Of a stretch of DNA of 7,598 bases, positions 1 to 5,324 are shown piece after piece. Source of the stretch: Planctomycetota bacterium (GTDB lineage: Bacteria; Planctomycetota; Planctomycetia; Pirellulales; Pirellulaceae). Positions within the stretch are counted from its first letter, which is position 1. Each line of letters starts with the position of its first letter. The notes beneath the pieces were generated by a model. The model saw nothing but the letters and a program-made list of their open reading frames with translations. It was not told the DNA's origin and searched no databases. The stretch is taken from NCBI GenBank assembly GCA_029259935.1, contig JAJDEH010000062.1, forward strand, positions 1 through 7,598, read 5' to 3'. The translations under genes were made by a program, and so were the position numbers.

Positions 1-461
1 CAATTACGGCCGAAGTGATCGCCAAGTCGGTCCATCAAAGCAACGACGCGAATTCGATTCAGGTTTCGGCTACCGCCACGAGCCAGCCGCGGCGTCACGT
101 CGATCCCGAAACCGCCAGCCTGTGGTACGGCGAGGGATTCCATGCCTATTGGGAGGGCAACTACGAAGAGGCTCTTGAAAACCTGAACTCCTCGGTCGAA
201 GCATCGGATCTCGATGCACGCGCTTGGTACTACAAAGGGTTCACTGAGATTGCTCTCGACAAAGAGAAAGATGCGATTCAATCCTTGGCCAACGCGGTCC
301 GCGTGGAACTGAGCGACAGGGCTCAATCCAAGAAGATCAGCAAGTCGCTGGAGCGCATTCAAGGTTCATTGCGGTTGCGCATTCAGAAAGCGAAAGTGCA
401 GGCGCGTACTATGAAGCCGGGTGACTCCACAGCCGACGAGCGATTGGCTAACAAGAGTTAA
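1..461 (+). CDS. TPR-like repeat protein, C-terminal part (5' end outside window)
   Basis: The frame is open from the left edge (first full codon at position 3) to the TAA at 459-461, so only the last 152 or so residues are visible. A GTG at 15 could start translation, but no Shine-Dalgarno precedes it and the frame stays open upstream, so this is most likely the tail of a longer gene. The visible part has a low-complexity Ser/Thr/Gln linker, then two helix-turn-helix units resembling TPRs (WYGEGFHAYWEGNYEEALEN, then WYYKGFTEIALDKEKDAIQS). A basic C-terminal helix rich in Lys, Arg and Gln follows. TPR units mediate protein-protein contacts; the specific partner cannot be inferred. The gene is followed 25 bp downstream by an intrinsic terminator, so it ends its transcription unit. 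The function of the full protein is unknown. Confidence 0.75.
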   Translation, partial: ITAEVIAKSVHQSNDANSIQVSATATSQPRRHVDPETASLWYGEGFHAYWEGNYEEALENLNSSVEASDLDARAWYYKGFTEIALDKEKDAIQSLANAVRVELSDRAQSKKISKSLERIQGSLRLRIQKAKVQARTMKPGDSTADERLANKS

Positions 462-486
462 CCCGCCGTTATTAATCGATTTCACG

Positions 487-517
487 AGCCGTCTTTATCC
501 AGGGGACGGCTTTTTTT
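487..517 (+). terminator. Rho-independent terminator after the TPR-like gene
   Basis: A perfect 7-bp stem pairs AGCCGTC (487-493) with GACGGCT (505-511) around an 11-nt loop and runs straight into seven T residues (511-517). It lies 25 bp after the TAA of the upstream gene and 48 bp before the GTG of the next one. It therefore separates the two transcription units. Confidence 0.85.
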
Positions 518-552
518 ACACCCGTCGTGAAATCCGTCAGGGGTTTCCCAAC

Positions 553-558
553 AAGGAA
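553..558 (+). promoter_or_regulatory. Ribosome binding site fixing the GTG start at 565
   Basis: AAGGAA at 553-558 sits 6 nt before GTG 565. The same frame is open back to a GTG at 421. That start would place the terminator hairpin inside the coding region and bury the signal peptide about 50 residues in. The 565 start puts the signal peptide at the N-terminus. Confidence 0.6.
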
Positions 559-564
559 TTGATC

Positions 565-1755
565 GTGACAGGAAAATCATCCAAGCAAACGATTTGTTTT
601 GCTCTGTTCGTTGCGGCGACCCTCATTGCGGCAACACCAATTCTGGCCGCGACCCCGATATCCCATATCGGTATGCAGGCCGACACCTATTCGAATGCGA
701 ACCCGGCGTTCAAGGGAGTTGAGGTTGCGGCCGTGACCCCCGGCGGCGCGGCGGACATTGGCGGTCTTCCAACCGGCGTCGTGATCAAGACTGTCAATGG
801 GGTTCCCACGACTTCGGCAACGCAACTGGATGCCCTCGTTGTACTGTTGAAAACTCAAGGCCGAAAGAAACTTTGGATCGAGGCCTTTGACAGTTCTTCA
901 CTGCCGGGAAGTTATTCGCCCGCCATCTTTGAGGTCGAACTTTCCAGTACGCCGCGGCCAACCGACGTGTTGGACGATGCGGCGCTGCTGCTAGACGTCG
1001 AGCCGCGAGCGCTGCGGGGTGAGAAGTTTCTGTATGTTCGAAACGTTCGCGGCGGGTTGTCTCTCAGGAGGTTTGATAAGATCTTCCAGGCCAACGGCGG
1101 TTCCACGGCCCGGCGAATTGACCTAAAAACGGCAGCGGAACGGGCCGCGGGCGGCACGTTGAAACTGCTGGTGTTGCGGGGAAGCAGCAATACGCCGCAT
1201 GAGATTTCGATTCCGATTCCGGCCGGCGGCGTCGCCCCTCGGCAAAATTACGATCGCCTGCTGGGGCTAACCGCGACCTATCAGAGCAGTCCGACCGCCG
1301 GCTTGAAACTGGACAAAGCGCCGGACACCGGGAGTCCCGCCGCGGCCGCGGGGCTCGCCTCGGGTGAATTGATCACCAAGGCAAATGGAATTCCCGTACA
1401 GAGCATCGATGACCTGATCGAACTTGCACGATATGAGTCCTCGATCACATTGACCCTCGTTCCATCCGCGACAAAAACGCTTACGGTTTCTCCGGTGCTA
1501 AGCCGTTCGACCGTTCCCATGCTTGGCGTCTCGTGCGATGTGATGCCGGGCGGCAGCTTCAAGATCAGGAGCGTGGCGAATTCCCTGTTGCAGGAATCGG
1601 GGTGCGCGGCCGGAGACGTGATCCTGCGGATTAGGACCAGCGGGCCTTTTACACCCGTCAGTCGATTCAACTGGTCGGCGCTTCCCAACGACTTTACGTT
1701 GGAGTATTGGAGCCTTGCCGATAAACGGATCAAGACCCTGGAATGCTCGCGATAG
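565..1755 (+). CDS. Exported multi-PDZ protein without protease domain
   Basis: The predicted product has 396 residues, starting at GTG 565 behind AAGGAA. The N-terminus is a Sec signal peptide: Lys-containing start, hydrophobic core at about residues 10-25, likely cleavage after ILA at residue 28. The mature part is a chain of PDZ-like modules. One clear module covers about 33-110, with PGGAADIGGLPTG, then the I-x-x-V-N-G strand. A degenerate one covers about 140-216, and a second clear one about 230-310 (SPAAAAGLASGELITKANG). A divergent one lies at about 317-395, with GCAAGDVILRI. PDZ modules bind peptide C-termini or extended strands. In bacteria they are usually attached to HtrA, Ctp or S2P proteases, and no catalytic domain is visible here. 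An exported scaffold or peptide-binding role is an inference. The gene lies 51 bp upstream of a second exported PDZ gene on the same strand, suggesting an operon. No convincing promoter was seen between the terminator and the start. Confidence 0.8.
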   Translation: MTGKSSKQTICFALFVAATLIAATPILAATPISHIGMQADTYSNANPAFKGVEVAAVTPGGAADIGGLPTGVVIKTVNGVPTTSATQLDALVVLLKTQGRKKLWIEAFDSSSLPGSYSPAIFEVELSSTPRPTDVLDDAALLLDVEPRALRGEKFLYVRNVRGGLSLRRFDKIFQANGGSTARRIDLKTAAERAAGGTLKLLVLRGSSNTPHEISIPIPAGGVAPRQNYDRLLGLTATYQSSPTAGLKLDKAPDTGSPAAAAGLASGELITKANGIPVQSIDDLIELARYESSITLTLVPSATKTLTVSPVLSRSTVPMLGVSCDVMPGGSFKIRSVANSLLQESGCAAGDVILRIRTSGPFTPVSRFNWSALPNDFTLEYWSLADKRIKTLECSR

Positions 1756-1794
1756 CCGGTTTTCATGCCGTTCAAATCGAATTCATCGAAGCTT

Positions 1795-1800
1795 AAGGAG
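1795..1800 (+). promoter_or_regulatory. Strong ribosome binding site fixing the GTG start at 1807
   Basis: AAGGAG at 1795-1800 stands 6 nt before GTG 1807. An in-frame ATG at 1765 has no comparable site and would add 14 polar residues before the signal peptide. The GTG is therefore preferred. Confidence 0.7.
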
Positions 1801-1806
1801 AATAGC

Positions 1807-2862
1807 GTGAAGACTACAGTCGTTTTGTTTGTTGGACTTCTCTTTTGTTTTTCCGCCAATACGGCGATTGCCCAAACCTCGCTGGCGGCCATTGGCATTT
1901 CAGGGACGACGCCGGCCAGTCCGGGTCCCGGCGTCAAGATCAGCAGCCCGCCCAGCGGTGCCGGATTTACAAGCATTTTTTCCGTGCAAGGCAGTGCCTC
2001 CAGTCGCCTGCGCGCCAACGACACGATCATTTCAATCAATGGCACGACGGCAAATACCGGGAACCTGCTGGCGCGGATGCAATTGCCCGTGGGCAGTCTA
2101 GAAATTCTCTATCGGTCGACCGCGTCTGGCCGGCTCGCACGAGAATCGTGGCGTCGAACCTCTTCGACCGCCGCCGAACAATATTCCAGCTTGTTGGGAA
2201 TGCGAACGCAGCGGGTCAGCAGCGGCCTGAAGATCACCCATTTGGCTCCCGGTGGATACGCGCAAGCCCAAAGCTTGGCCGTCAACAATATCATCACACA
2301 AGTGAATTCCATTGCCGCAACGAACCTGCAGCAAGTGACCAACAATGTTCGTTCGGGAAATGTGAGTTTGCGCATTAGCGGCTTTTCGGGCTCGCGAACA
2401 CTTCCTGGGCCTGTCATTCACGTCGGTGGCGGTAGCAAGATCTATAAAATCGAGATCAAGACGCGCGCCGGGAATTCGCCCCAGCCTCCGCACGACGCCG
2501 CCAATACGGGTGACCAAATCGAACTTCGGCTTTATGGAAACACTGTCGTTCCGAATTCGCCAAAGTTAGTGTGCCCGCAAAATGGAAGCCGCTTTCGGAC
2601 CAATTCGATCGACGCATTCTATTTTGTCAATGCGCCGAATGTGGGAGCCTTGCAGCGAGTTGATCTCACGTTGAACGGCCGGCTCAACAGCGATCCAAAT
2701 GACCGCACCTGGAATGGCGAGTTCGTGAGGGTCTCGACAAACGGAGTTACCGCCGAGTTCGACACCGGCGGTTGGCTGCTTCGCCAAGGAACCTATTACC
2801 AAAACGGTTGGCAACTGATTCCCGTTACGTCAAAGACATTTTCGCTGGCAAAGAAGCCGTAG
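1807..2862 (+). CDS. Exported PDZ protein with C-terminal PLAT/LH2-like domain
   Basis: The product has 351 residues from GTG 1807 to TAG 2860-2862. MKTTVVLFVG begins a typical signal peptide, with likely cleavage after AIA at about residue 22. Two PDZ-like modules follow. The first, about 27-105, has RLRANDTIISINGTTA. The second, about 127-200, has LAPGGYAQAQSLAVNNIITQ. Residues about 211-325 differ from PDZ. They begin YKIEIKT, continue with TGDQIELRLYGN and LQRVDLTLNG, and end with TWNGEFVRV and EFDTGGWLL. That order of strands, with W near the v-x-v strand and a closing F...WL, matches the general pattern of PLAT/LH2 beta-sandwich domains, which in other proteins contact lipid or protein partners. 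The match is by eye and moderate in strength. There is no catalytic domain. The gene follows the multi-PDZ gene by 51 bp and is probably co-transcribed with it, and a hairpin follows the stop. Confidence 0.8.
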   Translation: MKTTVVLFVGLLFCFSANTAIAQTSLAAIGISGTTPASPGPGVKISSPPSGAGFTSIFSVQGSASSRLRANDTIISINGTTANTGNLLARMQLPVGSLEILYRSTASGRLARESWRRTSSTAAEQYSSLLGMRTQRVSSGLKITHLAPGGYAQAQSLAVNNIITQVNSIAATNLQQVTNNVRSGNVSLRISGFSGSRTLPGPVIHVGGGSKIYKIEIKTRAGNSPQPPHDAANTGDQIELRLYGNTVVPNSPKLVCPQNGSRFRTNSIDAFYFVNAPNVGALQRVDLTLNGRLNSDPNDRTWNGEFVRVSTNGVTAEFDTGGWLLRQGTYYQNGWQLIPVTSKTFSLAKKP

Positions 2863-2868
2863 CGGCGA

Positions 2869-2885
2869 CTGCTTGTGATAAGCAG
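2869..2885. terminator. Hairpin in the convergent gap, possible bidirectional terminator
   Basis: CTGCTT (2869-2874) pairs perfectly with AAGCAG (2880-2885) around a 5-nt loop. It lies in the 36-bp gap between the stop of the PDZ/PLAT-like gene and the stop of the creatininase-family gene on the other strand. There is no T-run on either side, so factor-independent termination is uncertain. The position between two convergent stops is what supports the call. Confidence 0.4.
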
Positions 2886-2898
2886 CACATCCCCTAAC

Positions 2899-4050
2899 CT
2901 AGGAAGCAGCCCCCAGCAACGCCTCGACGTCCGCGCGCGCGACATCCAGCATCCGGTTCATCATCAGTTCCGCGTCGACTTGGTAGAAGTTTCGCACGTC
3001 GCCCACAATGCCGTTCAACGACTTGGCTTCGACTTGCTGGACGAACCGGTTCAGGTCTGGCGATAGCTCCACGGCTTCATCCAGCGACATCTGTCGCGCC
3101 GTCAGCTCGTCCAATCGACTCGGCCACCATTGGCCATCCACGAGATTGGGATTGATGTGATGGACTAGCGACGTTTCCACGCCGCCCGCGTGTTGGTCGC
3201 CTCGGTCGCCGGCGAATTCGACGAGCGGTTCGTGCAGCCAGCGAAACGACCAGCGGTCGCAGCGGCTCTGCCGAAGTCCTTCTTGAATCGCATTGCGATG
3301 CACCATCGAACCATGCACGTCCACGACATACAACGCCTCGGGCGCGGCCCAATCCAGAATGGCATTCGTGAAACCGGCCACATAACGTGTCAGCAATGGA
3401 GGCGTAACGTCGATGCTCATTCCAAACGGCACTCCCCAGGTGAGGTGCCCATACGCCGCGGGCGGGCCCACATGAAATCCGTCCACCTCGCTCGCCAGCC
3501 GTTGCAACACGCCATAGCTTTGGATGGTATCGGTCATCAGTGGCAAGTGAGGACCATGCTCTTCCACGGCCGTATCCACGCTGAACGCCAGCACGCGAGG
3601 CGCTGCGGGCCCCGGATGCTTTGCAGGCGGCAGTTCCACGATTTGGAAATCGCCCCCGAAATCGCGTTGACGTGCCGTCCCTTCAAGATAGGGAAAGCAT
3701 TGGCCAACGCGGGATAAGATCTCGGACTTCAGTTCCCCATCCATCGCTTCGTGATACAGAGGCGGCAGGACCAGTGGTCCCAAGTCGAACAACTGCTGAC
3801 AGGGCGTGCCGAGCGAACAGATGGGCAGCGTGATCGTCTGCCGCGATGCCAGTTCGTGTAGTTGGTCAAGTGTGTAGGCCGTCAGGAGGGATCCCGAGTT
3901 CACTTGACGTGGCAGATATTCATCGATGCAAAAGGTGGCAATGAGATGGGTCCCCAGATGTTGAGCCAGTGGCCGACGTGCGTAAGTGGGGAAACAAGCG
4001 TAATCCGATTTCGAGCGGCTTACCAGCCGAGCCCCCAAAGCAGATAGCAC
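2899..4050 (-). CDS. Creatininase-family metal-dependent amidohydrolase, N-terminally extended
   Basis: The product has 383 residues and family members are usually about 240-270. The creatininase core begins at about residue 152. Its signatures are E163-x-H165 in EEHGPHLPLMTD with D174, a YGHLTWGVPFG segment (200-210), VVDVHG with H246, and DQHAGGVETS with H287 and E292. These align by spacing with Glu34, His36, Asp45, His120, His178 and Glu183 of creatininase. The residue at the Glu122 position is Ser248, so one metal ligand of true creatininase is missing. That, plus the unexplained 150-residue N-terminal part, argues against creatinine as substrate. The family includes creatininase and MftE-type peptidases, and the substrate here is unknown. 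The GTG at 4050 is the first start in a frame that is open further upstream. It has no clear Shine-Dalgarno sequence, so the start is uncertain (another GTG occurs at residue 50). The gene lies 73 bp after the sigma-factor gene on the same strand, a likely operon. Confidence 0.82.
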   Translation of the reverse strand: MLSALGARLVSRSKSDYACFPTYARRPLAQHLGTHLIATFCIDEYLPRQVNSGSLLTAYTLDQLHELASRQTITLPICSLGTPCQQLFDLGPLVLPPLYHEAMDGELKSEILSRVGQCFPYLEGTARQRDFGGDFQIVELPPAKHPGPAAPRVLAFSVDTAVEEHGPHLPLMTDTIQSYGVLQRLASEVDGFHVGPPAAYGHLTWGVPFGMSIDVTPPLLTRYVAGFTNAILDWAAPEALYVVDVHGSMVHRNAIQEGLRQSRCDRWSFRWLHEPLVEFAGDRGDQHAGGVETSLVHHINPNLVDGQWWPSRLDELTARQMSLDEAVELSPDLNRFVQQVEAKSLNGIVGDVRNFYQVDAELMMNRMLDVARADVEALLGAAS

Positions 4051-4123
4051 CAGACGGCGGAAATCGAGGTTCAGGCAATCCGTTGGCTTACTTCCCCAGC
4101 ACCAGGAGGAAAATGGGATACGC

Positions 4124-4702
4124 CTAGGTCGAACCTTGCTCGACCCCGGCTTGGCGCATTTTGGCGCGCGCTCGGCTCAACGTGGGGCCGATGCTGTTTT
4201 CGGGCATGCCGACCTGGGAACTGATCTCTTGATAAGACTTGCCTTCCAAGTGGTACAGGCGGACGACATCCGCTTCGGTGCCGTTGAGTCCATCCAGCAA
4301 ACGGGCCACTTCTTCGTGGTCGCTGATTCGCCCTTCCGGCCGCTCACCGCCGTTGTCGCTCGTCTCAGCGATTGCCGCCTCGTTCAAGCTGGAAGTGGTT
4401 TTGCGTTTCAATAGTTCGCGAACCACCACACGCCTAGACACTACGGTGAGATACGTGGCGAGACTGCTTTCGCCGCGAAATCGACGTAGCACGGCGAATT
4501 CATCGTCGACCAAGGCCATAAAGACTTCGGCCGCCAAATCTTCAGAATCTTGAGACGTCAAGCGAATCGAACGAGACTGCGCGGCGTGGTTGATAACGTG
4601 TACCACTAACCCCAAATAGCGGTCCACGAAATCTTCCCAAGCTCTCGGCTTCCGCGCAATACAGCGCTGGAGGAGATTTCGATCAATGTCGGAAAGTCCC
4701 AC
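4124..4702 (-). CDS. ECF-type RNA polymerase sigma factor (sigma-70 family)
   Basis: This is a 192-residue protein with the two-domain plan of extracytoplasmic-function sigma factors. Region 2 lies at about 22-95 and contains DSEDLAAEVFMALV and FRRGESS-like FRGESSLATYL, which bind core polymerase and melt the -10 element. A charged linker runs from about 100 to 127. Region 4 lies at about 128-183 with the helix-turn-helix SYQEISSQVGMPENSIGPTL and the RARAKMR tail, which bind the -35 element. The GTG at 4702 is the first start after an in-frame TAA seven codons upstream, and AAAGAAG lies 6 nt before it, so the start is well supported. No anti-sigma gene is visible next to it; the downstream neighbour is the creatininase-family gene. 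A promoter candidate lies about 100 nt upstream. The regulon and the signal cannot be told from the sequence. Confidence 0.9.
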   Translation of the reverse strand: MGLSDIDRNLLQRCIARKPRAWEDFVDRYLGLVVHVINHAAQSRSIRLTSQDSEDLAAEVFMALVDDEFAVLRRFRGESSLATYLTVVSRRVVVRELLKRKTTSSLNEAAIAETSDNGGERPEGRISDHEEVARLLDGLNGTEADVVRLYHLEGKSYQEISSQVGMPENSIGPTLSRARAKMRQAGVEQGST

Positions 4703-4708
4703 GCCAGA

Positions 4709-4715
4709 CTTCTTT
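4709..4715 (-). promoter_or_regulatory. Ribosome binding site of the sigma-factor gene
   Basis: On the minus strand AAAGAAG (4715-4709) precedes the GTG at 4702 by 6 nt. It is a weak Shine-Dalgarno match, but the spacing is right and no other start is possible before the in-frame stop. Confidence 0.45.
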
Positions 4716-4732
4716 CGCCAGGTTTAAAGATT

Positions 4733-4780
4733 TGAGGGGACGGCCGATGCTGCTTGCCCTCCATGACCGTACAACCCTCA
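4733..4780 (-). promoter_or_regulatory. Possible leader hairpin upstream of the sigma-factor gene
   Basis: TGAGGG (4733-4738) can pair with CCCTCA (4775-4780), and inside it ACGG (4740-4743) pairs with CCGT (4767-4770). A 23-nt apical loop remains. It falls in the untranslated leader expected from the promoter at 4798-4826. The arms are short and the internal loop is asymmetric, so it may be chance. Confidence 0.2.
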
Positions 4781-4797
4781 CCTTCAACATATCCTCT

Positions 4798-4826
4798 ATT
4801 TTAGATACGGTGTGAAAACGAGGCAA
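4798..4826 (-). promoter_or_regulatory. Sigma70-like promoter for the sigma-factor/creatininase unit
   Basis: Read on the minus strand, a -35 box TTGCCT (4826-4821, 4 of 6 matches) is followed after exactly 17 nt by a -10 box TAAAAT (4803-4798, 5 of 6). Transcription would start near 4791, giving a leader of about 90 nt before the sigma-factor GTG. The hexamers and spacing fit the housekeeping consensus. ECF genes often autoregulate, but no ECF-type element was recognised. Confidence 0.5.
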
Positions 4827-4866
4827 GTCTGATGGTTCCGGGAAATATTCACGATAAAGTGGCGGC

Positions 4867-4896
4867 TTGACAGGAATTAGCGTCATCTCGTACATT
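4867..4896 (+). promoter_or_regulatory. Candidate promoter for the ferredoxin gene
   Basis: A perfect TTGACA (4867-4872) is followed after 18 nt by TACATT (4891-4896, 4 of 6 matches to TATAAT). The start codon of the ferredoxin gene is about 120 nt downstream. Two CGTACA hexamers (4889-4894 and 4900-4905) lie 11 nt apart over and just after the -10 box, a possible regulator site. The match is by eye and the region is AT-rich downstream, so a nearer promoter is possible. Confidence 0.3.
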
Positions 4897-4948
4897 TCCC
4901 GTACACACATATTGGCGGCCAACTCCAATTGCCAGGCCCCCATTTGTG

Positions 4949-4998
4949 GTATTTTTTGAATACGCAAGATTTTTTTATTCGTAAACATTCGTGAATGT
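4949..4998 (+). repeat. AT-rich cluster of inverted and direct repeats before the ferredoxin gene
   Basis: Within 50 bp there is an inverted repeat of GTATT and AATAC (4949-4953 and 4959-4963). A second pair, GAATA and TATTC, lies at 4958-4962 and 4976-4980. A near-perfect palindrome, ACATTCGTGAATGT, occupies 4985-4998. ATTCGTAAAC (4977-4986) and ATTCGTGAAT (4987-4996) also form a head-to-tail direct repeat, 8 of 10 identical. The cluster ends about 20 bp before the ferredoxin start codon, where an operator or core promoter would be expected. No known regulator box was recognised. Confidence 0.4.
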
Positions 4999-5002
4999 CT
5001 GA

Positions 5003-5008
5003 TGGAGT
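5003..5008 (+). promoter_or_regulatory. Ribosome binding site of the ferredoxin gene
   Basis: TGGAGT with the core GGAG ends about 10 nt before the ATG at 5018. The ATG also matches the conserved N-terminus of the FdxA family. Confidence 0.5.
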
Positions 5009-5017
5009 TGAGCCCCC

Positions 5018-5296
5018 ATGACACATGTCGTCTGCAAAGCCTGTTTTGGTTGCAAATACACCGATTGCGTGGTGGTCTGCCCGGTCGAATGCTTTTACGA
5101 AGGCGAGCAGATGCTTTACATTCACCCCGATGAATGCATTGACTGCGAAGCGTGCGTTCCCGAGTGTCCCGTCGAGGCAATCTTCCACGAAGATAATGTG
5201 CCCGAAGAAGAAAAAGCGTTCATTGAATTGAACGCCGAATTGTCGCCACAACTCGAAGTGATCACGGAAAAGAAAGAACCGTTGGTCGACCAATAA
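5018..5296 (+). CDS. fdxA: FdxA-type 7Fe/8Fe ferredoxin
   Basis: This 92-residue, acidic, cytoplasmic electron carrier matches the Azotobacter FdI family closely. It has [16 protein letters not shown], the [12 protein letters not shown] segment and PECPVEAIF in the family order. By alignment with FdI, Cys9, Cys17 and Cys50 correspond to the ligands of the [3Fe-4S] cluster. Cys21, Cys40, Cys43 and Cys46 correspond to those of the [4Fe-4S] cluster. Cys12 and Cys25 match the extra cysteines of FdI. An additional cysteine, Cys6, stands where FdI has Thr. The C-terminal tail ([10 protein letters not shown]) matches FdI but stops about 14-20 residues earlier. The partner enzymes are not encoded nearby; the gene is alone on its strand, divergent from the sigma-factor gene and convergent with the membrane-TPR gene. 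The repeats just upstream may regulate it. Confidence 0.93.
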   Translation: MTHVVCKACFGCKYTDCVVVCPVECFYEGEQMLYIHPDECIDCEACVPECPVEAIFHEDNVPEEEKAFIELNAELSPQLEVITEKKEPLVDQ

Positions 5297-5315
5297 GGCG
5301 ACAGCCGCGGTTGCC
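5297..5315. terminator. Hairpin between the convergent ferredoxin and membrane-TPR genes
   Basis: GGCGAC (5297-5302) pairs with GTTGCC (5310-5315), including one G-U pair, around a 7-nt GC-rich loop. It begins right after the ferredoxin TAA, and the stop of the opposite gene is 10 bp further on. No T-run follows, so it is only a possible terminator. Confidence 0.35.
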
Positions 5316-5324
5316 TGATATCGC

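Noticed and set aside
1765..1806. ATG at 1765 as start of the second PDZ gene
   Set aside because: It lacks a Shine-Dalgarno and adds a polar stretch before the signal peptide; GTG 1807 has AAGGAG at ideal spacing.
1281..2045. Long minus-strand open frame (254 codons) across both PDZ genes
   Set aside because: It is antisense to two well-supported exported proteins, its translation shows no recognisable domain, and it spans the gap between two genes with good Shine-Dalgarno sites.
3190..3717. Plus-strand open frame (175 codons) inside the creatininase-family gene
   Set aside because: It is a shadow of a conserved gene on the other strand, with Arg- and His-rich translation typical of antisense frames.
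4883..5293. Minus-strand open frames covering the ferredoxin gene
   Set aside because: They are antisense to a clearly recognisable ferredoxin and show no family motifs. Only the last 35 codons of the overlapping frame ending at 4683 are kept, as a finding.
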